From Heliopora coerulea (taxonomy: Eukaryota > Cnidaria > Anthozoa > Scleralcyonacea > Helioporidae), in contig JASJOG010000086.1 of NCBI GenBank assembly GCA_030142905.1, positions 1,178,001 to 1,242,000 of the forward strand: DNA of 64,000 nt, in the 5' to 3' direction. The notes beneath the pieces are model-generated. The model worked only from the letters and a program-made list of their open reading frames with translations, was not told where the DNA came from and ran no database searches. The translations under genes and the position numbers were made by a program. Of the stretch, positions 34,936 through 46,500 are shown piece after piece (the first letter of the stretch is position 1; each line of letters opens with the position of its first letter).

Positions 34936-35206
34936 TCAAATTCTGTTCAGTTTAGCCGCGGCTTATATCAGATGCAGTTCAGTTTATCCTCGCTTACATC
35001 GGATGCAGTTCAGTTTAACAGCTGCGAAAACAAGCCCGCGATCAGTGCACCGGTATTTTCGCGTCGTGAATTAACCGCTGTTCATTTTGGTTGAATTTTC
35101 ATTGTGGCGCCGTATATAGTAGCGTTTGTGGCTTATTTACTCTGGTAAAAACGTCTCTACTATCTTCCAGTTTTACCAGGACTTTGCAAGTTTGGACCTT
35201 GGTTGC
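34936..35206 (+). repeat. Dispersed repeat A, copy 1
   Basis: About 270 bp repeated at 36306-36930 in the same orientation. It contains two tandem units of about 31 bp starting TTCAGTTTA and ending GATGCAG, and ends TTTACCAGGACTTTGC...GGACCTTGG. Confidence 0.75.
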
Positions 35207-35770
35207 TCAGTGACCATTTGAGCAAAATATAGTTGAACTTCAAACAGCACTATCAACACATCTGGTCATGCTGTGTTTAAAAATTAAGGTAGGCATGTGG
35301 AAAATTACAGCGCTGTGATCCAAGCTGAAGTGAGTAATTAGAGCTAGTTTGATGATGAAATGTTCCCGGAACGTTAATACGACAATTGAGATGTCGATAC
35401 ATACCGGAGTTTGACATTCTTATCTCGACTTGTTTTGCAAATCAGATAAAAGGCTGAAAGGAAAGTGCTACTTTCCCAACAGTCAAATGCGTTGTTTGTC
35501 AAATACAGAGCTAGAAAGGAATAACCACTCCAAGTTGGTTGCAGTAGTCATAGCAGAGTAAAGGGTTATTGGTTCTTCAGCGGTAGGAAAACATTAAAAC
35601 CTCTTGATTTTTACCCAGCGTTGTCAAAACGCGACAGGCAACATTTGACGTTTCGGTTTACCGTTGTCGATTCCAGAGTTGTTGCTCGAAACAGTTCTCT
35701 TCTTAAGATGCTGCAGATGGCAATCATAGTTGAGCCATGTATGCTGTTGTTTTGGCTTCTTTTTTTTTTT

Positions 35771-36309
35771 CGTCATTCCATACATAATTTCTTCACTAAC
35801 TTCACTCTGCACGGTTACTTTTCCTGTTCTGATTGTTCGTAAGACATTCTCACTTCATATATTGTCAAAAATTTTAATGTTAATTCAACAAAAACAATGC
35901 TTTTTTAGATCCCACTGGGCGGGCAATACGGGAAATATCCGACCACTTATGAACCAATCAAATTGCAGAATTTCCGTATTCGGACCGCCCGCTGCTACAG
36001 CCGTATAATAAAACCAATTACTTAACCAAACATTTAGTAATCGACGTCGACTGTACCAATTTTTTCCACTAAGCTGCAGCGATCCAAACTAAGTTTTGGC
36101 GATTGTTTTCAGTGAAATGTCCGTACAAGCACCTTTCACATTTCTCTAAGTCATTAATTAATAAACAAAAAAACCCCCAAAAAACAAATGAGCACTGTAG
36201 AGGATAGCTGGGAATATCAGGAAGATTTACGACAAATTTCACCAAATTTTTTTTCAGTTATCTGGCAAAACACGAGTTTGTTCAAGAGGCTGGTTGAAAG
36301 ACTCGTCAA
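35771..36309 (+). repeat. Dispersed repeat B, copy 1 (second copy at 44961-45502)
   Basis: About 540 bp, clearly over 85 percent identical by eye to 44961-45502, same orientation. Starts CGTCATTCCATA, includes GAACCAATCAAATTGCAGA and AATCGACGTCGACTGTACC, ends GCTGGTTGAAAGACTC. No coding sequence; here it sits between two copies of repeat A. Confidence 0.85.
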
Positions 36310-36930
36310 ACGCTGTTCAGTTTAGCCGAGGCTTATGTCAGATGCACTTCAGTTTATCCTCGGCTTACATCGGATGCAGTTCAGTTTATCCTTGGCTTAC
36401 ATCGGATGCAGTTCAGTTTAACAGTTGCGAAAACAAGCCCGGGATCATTGCACCAGTATTTTTGCGACGTAAATAAACCGCGGTTCATTTTGGTTGAATT
36501 TTCATTGTGGCGTATATCCTAGTGTTTGTGGCTTATTTACTCTGGTAAAAACTTTTGGGTTTTGTGCTGTTGCCATCGCTCTATCTTGATTACGAAGCCC
36601 AACGCACAACTTAACTTCAGGAGTTATACACACATACTTAAGTTATTTTATTTCAATCATATTTCTATATATGCATGAATCGTTACCATAAAAGGATTTA
36701 TAAAGATTACAGGATATGAATTAAATTAGTTCTCATCAGTCGGAATGCATGCGGCGCACTTCCGAGTTTTCTTTATCCCATCATAACAGTTCCTGTTAGG
36801 CTATTACAAATATTTCATCAAGACAATTAACACAATTAACTTACAGAATATCAGAGCACAATAAACTAACAAAAACTTCTCTAATATCTTCCAGTTTTAC
36901 CAGGACTTCGCACGTTTGGACCTTGGCTGC
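36306..36930 (+). repeat. Dispersed repeat A, copy 2, interrupted by an insertion
   Basis: Matches repeat A but has three rather than two of the 31-bp units and is split by the insertion at 36555-36870. Confidence 0.75.
36555..36870. mobile_element. 316-bp insertion flanked by 8-bp direct repeats
   Basis: Flanked by AAAAACTT at 36547-36554 and 36871-36878. The uninterrupted repeat A at 34936-35206 shows the empty site. The ends (TTGGGTTTTGTGCTGT and a right end containing AGCACAATAAACTAAC) show only weak inverted similarity. Likely a hAT-like non-autonomous element. Confidence 0.6.
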
Positions 36931-37479
36931 AAGACATTGGCCTATTTTAATTATAGGGCTTAGAGCGGCGAACTTTAGGTACTGATTTGGATGTAAAACT
37001 TTTCTTCTACTAAATTTCCTCTTTCCATGTAGGAAATATCAAGAGCCGGCCTGCAATTAATTGACGTTTTTATGTTTTACGTAAAAATTGTCTTTGATTT
37101 TAAGAAGTGCTCAGAAGCCAAGACGTCGCACGAAAACGCGAGGGATTCCTTTACACTTCATGAAAATGTTATGTGGATGCATGCTAGATGTATATTGAAT
37201 AAGTTATATACACCGTCTGATCATTATCTATCCCTACGCTATACCACCCCTCGAACATCCCACTCAAATTATATGCCTGAATTAACAGTGATAGTCGTAA
37301 CATCCTCTCTGTCTATTAATAACCATAAGGCGTTGAACATCCACTTGTTAACACTGTCAAACATATTCTGACATTTGTTACCCGCTGTTAAGTATATTGC
37401 GTTCTGGATCTAACTCGCTGTTGACAATAACTAGAGAGGGAAACCTCAAATTTTCGATTTTCAGTTTCTTTTCAGAGGC

Positions 37480-37588
37480 ATGGCGAAGATCTTTCAAAAT
37501 GTGAAATTATCACTGGTATGTGTGGTTGTATGGTTTGATATCATTTACAAAGCAGGATGTCTGTCTTCGACGAGATCACCGACTACAG
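37480..37588 (+). CDS. Exon: candidate signal peptide exon of the large adhesion GPCR-like gene
   Basis: ATG at 37480, then KLSLVCVVVWFDIIYKAG, a hydrophobic core, ending in phase 1 at a GTTAGT donor. This phase matches the next recognisable exon at 42760, and the layout mirrors exon 1 of the upstream paralogue. Confidence 0.6.
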
Positions 37589-40500
37589 GTTAGTTAAATG
37601 GAGTACGCCCAGGTATTTATTTAGAGTTCCCTAGTACCTAATAAGCTGGCTCGTCCGATAATGTATACGTGCAGGGAATGAAAGGTTTTTGAAAGAAACA
37701 AGCCGGCAAATAATTTTTTATAATGAATACTCTAGTAACTACTAACAGTGATTGTTTCTTGCGTGCGCTGGACTTAACAACAGAAATCAGCTATTCGTGC
37801 AATAAATTACGAGGCAGAGGAACTGGTGAAGAAGTAAAGTTAACCAATGTTGAGAAAAATGAAGTGAAAGCCTTGTGTCGAATCACACGAGGCAGTTACG
37901 AAAATTTCAGCTAAGGTCATTTGGTGGGAACAGAAGCCATGACCCTGCGATTGTAGGCCTGTACTCTATCAACCGAACTAGAAAGGCTGTAGCTGGAAAC
38001 AAGACCGTATATTCTGTTGTTGTGAGGGACTTTATGACCCAGGTTGAAAGTCGAGCTTCCCATGAGTCAAACCGAATGCTAATGAGCGAAAAGAAACACT
38101 CTTGATGATTTGTATTAGTTTGAACTGATGGGAAATTCGACTTTTGATCTGGGTCTAAGAAATCAACGACTGTAGGCACTACGGGCAACGGAAGCGTTAT
38201 TAAATCATAGGACTCTACTCTAAATGAAAAATATGTACGCAAATGTTTTCTCATAAAACTGGGGCTAAATGTTCAAACATTATTGTCAAAGAATGGCTGA
38301 CGTGGTTGGCTCGTAATCTCAGAAAATTGACTACACGATGCAACGTTCGTTGCACCTCATCATTGGTTGGGCAAAATGTTTGAGCTCGAAGTCAAACATC
38401 CAAGAGCGGGAACTTTATTAGAAAGACCAATAAATGTTCGGCCAATGTTGTGCAACAATGTTCCAACATTTATCTTGACCTTAGGAGTAATCTTTCATGA
38501 CCTTGAGACTCTTCAAACAACGCAAAAAAGAATTTTACGTTTAAAGTACGGCGCAGGAGCTTTTTCCGTATTGAGCCGTAGGAAACCCTCACCCTTATTA
38601 TCGCGATGAACATCAGATCCACAAAACTGAGTGTGTGGGATGGAGTAGTCATGATTTTGAATCTGTGAGCGCAATACCAACATTTCCAACCACGCTCCGT
38701 TAATTCCTTTGTTTGCTTAGTTTAAGGTCCCTGTACTGCAGCAGATGGAAAACATGCGATACCATAATAACTGTATTAACATATTGTATTTCCCCTACAC
38801 GATGATGAAAATGTAAAGTTAAAACTGAATATTTCTCAGGCAGTCACGGTCGAGCACTCGAGTAAATTAGCGAGATGATATAACAAGTTTATGGCTACTT
38901 GTTAAAGTTATTTTGTACGTGAATGAACATGCGTCACAAAAAACAATCTGAATATGTGGTCTGAAATGTCGTGCCAAGCTATTAAAGTGGAATTCCATCG
39001 CCGAGAGGCAATATTGTCGGTCATACGTTTGGTAATAAGGGATATGAAGTCTAGGCGTAGCATATCTTGATGGAAACAAACCAAAACGTTTGTGCTGTAT
39101 TTGCAAAGTAATTAACAAACGAAAAAGAAGAAGAAAATTACTTGAGCTACTGACTCAGTAGAAATGAATCAGGTATATTTTACTTTGAAAACAATATCAC
39201 AACAGGAAGAAAAACACCACATTTATAGGACAAAGAAGTCTTGATATTTCGGCTTGGTTAACAAATACTTGATTTTAATGAGCTAATTAGGGTTTCGTGC
39301 CAGATTTAGGTCAAAGGAAAAACAGAGAAAAATAAATCGCTTTGATACATCCCTATTCGCTTTTCCATGGAGACATGCGCTCCTAAAAGTGTTTTACACT
39401 CAACTATTGGATCACCTTTTCAATTAAGTCCCTAAACGACATTTTCAGGACAACGTAATCAAGACGACAAGGAGGTGTACGGCTTCAATTTTATTCCACA
39501 GTTTTATTCCATATTTCCTCATGGTAAAGTGTAGTGTGTGCAAAGTCGCCAGCTCCATACTAATTAAACTCTTCAAACTGAACTGCTTTACCAAAAGCCA
39601 AATTCAGACTTTTTTGCTGCCATTTCTTTCCCAGTAGCTCAAGATCAAGAACATAGGTTTTGTACCCTTTGTTCAGTTAATATGCACTGTTAAAGTCAAC
39701 GAAGTGCCAAAATGTGGCCTACATGTAGATCTTATTTTAAAGAAGATTCAATCAAGAAGCATTTGAAAAGGTTGAAGTATTCTTACTGTTAGCCAGCAAT
39801 GAGGCTGTACTCAAATTCATCACGCGCATATTTCCTGATCGCAATTTTACAGTTGGGCTATTGAGATAACATTTTGACGAGAGAAAAGCCATGTTGACAC
39901 TAAGCGACATTACGACAGAACGACCGGGTCACGCGAAAGCAAAAGCACTGTTTACAACGATATGTCGATGGTGTGAACAAGGCAAACTAACGACAAAATA
40001 CAGGGGGTTGCCAAAAAAAAAGAGCCCTCCCTTAACAAAACGAAAACGATAAAGTGTCATAATTCTTTCTATTTTTAATTAGAAAGAGATGGTACAAACA
40101 CTCAAGCTTTATTAAACGTTTTTAGGATTGTCCCAAGCACTCAACATTTAATAGTCAATAGGATACCCACAATTTTTAATAACTTTTCGGCACCGATTTG
40201 GCATGCTTTCTACAAGTTTTTTAAGGTAATCATTGCTGAGATTCACCCATTCCTGCTTTAAACTGTCGAACAATTGTTACTCACTTTGGCAGGTACGTTT
40301 CTTCAGTTTCCTATTAATCTCGGCCCAGAGATTTTCAACTGAGTTTAAGTTTTGGCTTTCTGATGGCCAAGAAAGAACTTCAATGCTTTGGTTCCCAAGA
40401 TAGTTTTTCACGACACGTGATGTGTGTTTTGGATCATTGTCGTGATGAAAAATGAAGTTTTCTCCATGAAGTCGTCGGGCTGAAGGTCGCATTTGACGAG

Positions 40501-43500
40501 TCAAAATTGGACAATATCTTTCCTTGGTTAAGGTCCCTTTTATCTGATGAAAAGCTCCAACTCCATGCCAAGAGAAACATCCCCATACCATAATTTTTTT
40601 CTGGTGCTTTAAAGTTCCTTGCAGAGATCGAGGTGAGAAATTTTCGGTAGGACGACGCGAGACATAACAACGATTTTGGCAGCGTAAGATAAATGGTGAT
40701 TCACCAGACCAGACTACCTTTTTCCATTCGTCCACTGTCCAGTGACGATAACGGTTCGCAAAGTTTACACGCTTACGCCAATTTACACTGCTTACATAGG
40801 GTTTTTTGGTTTGGAGGCATTTCTTAAAATTGCGTTCATGGAGGCGACCCTGTACTGTACGACGTGATATTTCTGTAGATGTGCGCTCTTTTAGTGACTC
40901 TGAGAGGTCAGCCGCGCTTGGGCAGACTTCGGAGGGATCACGAACTCTCACAGCTTCTCTGATTAAAAAACGATCTTCTCGAACTGTCGTCTTTCGTGGT
41001 CTTCCAGAGCCAGGATTTCTCTTCCCGCTATCTCCTTCCTTCAAATGCTTGCAAAGCTTTTTTGCCGACGAATAACTGAGTTCATATTCTTCTGCCACTT
41101 TCCGAACACTCCAACCAGCACGAAGGGAACCTAAAATCTGTTGATTCCTTGCAAACTTCTTCTTTGCCTTTTCTTCCCGTTGTTGCTTCTTAGACGCCAT
41201 CTTCCATAATGATTAAAAGCGAACTGACAAAAGTTTCGCCTAACTATCTAAATACTGAAATCGTGCACAACAATTGTGGGAGAGCTATTTTACACTGATA
41301 TCGTACTCCACTTCTGAATGTTCCAAGGCAAAGGAGCTTCAGATTTTTTAAAACCTTCGGACTTTTGATATTAGAAAAACCCTCTTTTACATAAGGGCTC
41401 CTTTTTTTTGGCAACCCCCTGTACAAGTATAGTTACATGAAAATAGTGGAATAAGGAAAAAAGTCTATCTTTTTTTTCATAACGATAGGTTTACGTCGAC
41501 TTATCATTATGTCACTAGTGTGAACTAAGCTTAATTGTCTTGAAAGTATCACGTCCGGTAAAGTCTCTTGACGCACTCTCATAATTGGTAGGATCGCAAT
41601 CTTGCTACCCCGTGTACGTATATCGCACGCATATTCAAATTGAGTTCACGGATCAAACTTTACGTTTACCACGCTTAGGGATATTTGCTCGGAGGCAAAC
41701 ATTGAAGTTTAATATTTCTTGGTAAAATGTTCTCAAGTAGATTATTTTCAAGTGGAAACAGTCCCAATCGGCAATGCTAGTGACATTTCGGTACAGTTTA
41801 AATTTGAAAATACATGCCAAACGTTAACATAAATTCTATGAAGGTGCACCAACTTTTTTACAGGCATTTTTACTCTGAATTATTTTGACTCTTGATGTTA
41901 CCCTAATAATGATGCGGAAATATCAGCGCAACAAGCTATTTTTTTGAATGTTGAAGCACTCTTTGTGACTGAATTTTGGGAACGGAAGAAAATGCCTTTG
42001 ACTACAACAAAGGTTCTTAGTTCACGCTGGAATCTAATTTCTCATTATATTTACATGCGTGACTTCCGCAATAACTACACTAAGTAAACCATTTTACGCC
42101 TTTTTAGTTCTTTGATGTCCCTTTGGGTTTTACTTTCTTTGTATATTTCTTCTTATGTACTAGGTGTCCAGGTGGCAATGCCCCCCCAAACGTAAATTTG
42201 GGGGGCCTTGCCCCCCATTTCAAACCAGTATATTGAACCAGTTGAACAATCAAATTATTTCCTCGTGTTCTGGATCTCGGCAACATTCGTTTCTACAGCC
42301 AAGGTTTTCTTAGTGCGATATCGAACAAACACTCGTCGCCATTTATCCAGTTATCCCAAACGATGTTACTTTCTTGCACTGATTTCATCATTAAAAAGCT
42401 GAAAAACCTCAGAGTATGCTACAATTTTGGTTCCCCCCAAAAATTAACCCCGGCAACGTCACTGTTGTAATGTATTTATTCACGTATTTGTTTATGCTTT
42501 TACCTATTTATTTATTTATTTACGTATTTACTTATTTATATACTTATTTATTTACTTTATTTACATCTTTATTCACTTATTTATTTACTCACTAATTTAT
42601 TTATTTATGTATTTACCGAAGTAACGTCCAAAGCAGACAAACATAGAATCAACATTTCAGATTTTCGAACGCATTGAGTAGTTCGACTATGATTCATCGT
42701 TGTATCTGATATAACCTGCTAAGAATGTACTAATGAAAGATAATAACGTTTTTTGATAGCACCTCAAATAACGATCGCTTATCAGAGGACAGTCAGCTAC
42801 AACGGTTTTGCTTATCGTTATGTCGTTGCTTCAACAAACACGTCGGTTCGTGGGGTTGACTTCAACACAGCCGAGAAGGAATGTGTAAAGTTGGGTGGAC
42901 ATTTAACAAGCATTCACTCAGAGGAAGAACTGGTCATTTTAAAGGTAAATCGAAAAGGAACAAAAACTTGGAGATCATTACAAAGGACAGTTGTAATCCT
43001 TAAATCACACGTCTACTAAATGGTGTCGTTATGAATTTTTATTGAGTAAAGGGTGAGGTGACTTGCAGTAAACTAAATGATGTAAACCGCCAAGGGCCTA
43101 TTTACACTATACGATTGTCGTATCAGATTGTTCATTTTGATGTATCCGATATAGTCGTAATAGTCTGCAGAAGCAACTGCTACAATCGCGAGCAAATAGC
43201 AAGCAGGAACTGTGCTTTTATGACATAATCACGTACGCCAAAGTGAAGAATCGTATACGACACTTGTATCGTGTGGACAGGCCTTAAGGGCTCATTTACA
43301 CGATACAACTGTGATACACGATTGTTCATTTTCATGTATCCGATTCAGTCATAAGAGTCTTCAGGACTAATTGCAACATTCGCGAGCGAATAGCAAGCAG
43401 GAATTGTGCTTTCATGACCTAATCACATACGCCACAGTGAAGAATCGTATACGACAATCCTATCGTGTGGACAGGCCTTAAGACTCCTTTCCTTCCCCCG

Positions 43501-46500
43501 GAACTGCATTTCTTTGGAATTGGATAAATGTAAAAATACAGTGGTATTACTAGGTAAGCGTGTGGATTTAGTGGCGACTTAACTTGAATTTGATCTATAA
43601 TGAATTAGGGACTCGTTACAAGAAGTGGTATGGCGTACATTGGTTTTGATGTCGACGGGTGGACTGATGGAACGACCGTTGATTACACCGCCTGGATAAC
43701 GAAACTTCGTCCCAGTCTCGCTTATAGATGCGGATCTTCTGATGGGAGACAACCAGCATTTATTTGCAGGAAAAAAGGTGAATTTCCTATGCTTAGAAAA
43801 CTAGTACAACTTTCTAGACTTTGTTGATCCTGTGATATATAAAAAGTGCAGCTACACAGACCGTCGATTACATCGTTTTTAGGCTCTGGGCCGTACCTGA
43901 TCTTAAGCGAACCTTCCTGAATCATTTCGATTGTGTAGGAATTATGGAAGCCAGTGCAACCGACTCGTCAATCTGACTTGATTATTTTATTCACGCTACT
44001 GACTTTTGCTAAATACGGAAGGTATTTGCAAATAGTTGTTCCAACAATAATCTTCACGCTGTTGTGACGCTGCTGAGAACATCTTAAAACCATTTATACG
44101 TTTGGAAAAGAACGTGGGGCCTGATTCGCTGCTGAAACATAAAGGAGAATTTTGTTAGCACGATCAAAATCTCTTCAATGAGAATCATCCTTAATACTTT
44201 CGGAGGCAGTTCTTTCATGCCTTCATAATTTTTTAATTTTTCTCTCCTGTTTTAGCTGCTGAAAGAGTGAAAACGAAAATCTGTTCGAAAGTCTACAACT
44301 TCACTTCTCTTCCTAACATGTTCGGTCACAAGACTCAAGACGAGGCGATATTTCATATGCACACGTTTTTTCCTTTGATCAACACGTTCTGCTCGGAACA
44401 TCTGATGTTCTTTACTTGTTCAATTTTTTTAACTCCTTATAATTCATCAAACAGCTTTATTGCTAAACGCTCGTGTCGCTCTTTGTGCGAGGAAGTGTAC
44501 AACAATTGCTCGTATGCGATGGCTCGACTTCTTTTTAAGTGGCCTGAAGAAATTGCATGTCAAAATTTTCCAGATACCCGGTGTTATGGTAAGTAAAGAA
44601 AGTGTAATTGTGCAGATTCATTGAGTCAATTTCCATTAATTGCTGTAGGTCAGGATGTTTGGCGTATTTTTGTATTGAGAGATCAGCTCGGGTTTACCAA
44701 CAGACGATTAAGATAGAATAATTTTTTTGCGTTGAGGGAGTACAATGAATTGCAATTTTTTCATCCTACGTTCTGACCAAAGATCCATTTTAGTTCAGTC
44801 GTGAGTATATTTGTATAATGATTCGCCAATTTTTACCACTTATTAACCTCGCTTGTTCGGTCTATGCTAGTCAACTACCAATACTTCATTATACGACTTT
44901 GCTGAAATATAATTGGCTAGTGCCAAGATGGAGAAAGTCAAATAAAATCCTGCATTCTGTCGTCATTCCATATATAATTTCTTCGCTAACTTCACTCTGC
45001 GTGGTTACTTTTCCTTTTCTGATTATTCGTAATACATTTTCACTTCATATATTGTCAAAAATTTTAATTTTAATTTGGCAAAAGCAAAGCTTTTTTAGAT
45101 CCCGCTGGGCGAGCAATACGGGAAATATCCGACCGCTCATGAACCAATCAAATTGCAGAATTTCCGTATTCGGACCGCTCGCTGCCACAGCCGTATAATA
45201 AAAAGAATTACTTAACCAAACGTTTAGTAATCGACGTCGACTGTACCAATTTTTTCCACTAAGCTGCAGCGATCCAAACTAAGTTTTGGCGATTGTTTCA
45301 GTAGAATGTCCGTACAAGCACCTTTCACATTTCTCTAAGTCATTATTAATTAATAAATAAAAAAAACAAACAAAAACAAATGAGCACTGTAGAGGATAGC
45401 TGGAAATATCAGGAAGATTTACGATAAATTTCGCCAAATTTCTTTTCAATTATCTCACAAAACACAAGTTTGTTTAAGAAGCTGGTTGAAAGACTCATCA
45501 AGTGTTCGTCCTCCAATTTCAAAACTTGTTAACTCAAAATTCTTTAAAAATATACTCGTTTTAGCCTCGTTTTTTAAGCTGCTTGTTGATGTTTTGATAG
45601 AAAAGGAAGAGTCTTTACTCGTAATCGGACTATTTACAGTTCATCCCATTATATTTCGTAGGAAGGACCCAATAGGGGTTCTTGATAATTGTACTTTGAT
45701 TATCTGCCGCAGGCCTTGTTTGACAAGTGATCTGCCTCGTTTCCTGATCACCCCTTTCCTTTCCCCGCCGGAAACACCCCGTTTTGTTTGCAACTGAAAA
45801 GGAAACAAACGACAAGTCTTCATTCTCATTCTTTCGTTTCAATTTCCAGATTCTATCGAACTGTCCGGAAATAAGACAAGTAAGAGTTGTTTAAGTTACT
45901 TTCGTTTGTATAGATGTACTAAAGTATGTGTTTGTTTACGTACGTAGTTGTGTATGTGTGCATTTGTTTGTGTATGTGTACCCATGTATAGGTGTATGTA
46001 TATATGTATGAGGATTATATTAGTGTGAGTACATGTGTGTCTGAATAAACACCAAGTACGTCTGGGTTGTTTGTCCCCGCTATTGTCTTGATCGAGTTTA
46101 TTTCATATTTGGTAGTAATATTATACAAACATGCACATTTCCCGAGACTAATTGTCATTTATACTCAATGGTTGAACCATCGAGTATAAATGACAGTGAG
46201 TATAAATGGAGTATAAATTGAGTATAAATGACAATGAGTATTAAATCACAATGAGCATAAATGGTATATTGAACCAGGTTCAACATGGCATTTATACTGA
46301 AAGACGTATGAAAAGAACTGGTGACCGACGGGCAGACGTGCAAATTTCATAGATTGACAGGCAAGCGGACGAGAAGACGGACAGATGGAAGGGGAGACGG
46401 GAAGACGGAAGGAAGGACGAGAAGACGGACAGATGGATAGGGAGACGAACAGATGTACTGACGGAATGATTGATGGACGGGTAGAGTGATCGAGGGACGA

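Larger units (their letters stand above)
34308..37479. other. Intergenic region between the two adhesion GPCR genes
   Basis: About 3.2 kb, mostly repeats (entries at 34936, 35771, 36306 and 36555). No gene supported. Confidence 0.55.

Noticed and set aside
34936..36930. A short LTR retrotransposon with repeat A as LTRs
   Set aside because: No TG...CA ends, no primer-binding site or coding sequence seen, and repeat B exists without A elsewhere.
43092..43482. CRISPR-like or satellite array
   Set aside because: Only two long copies, no spacers, and a eukaryotic intron context.
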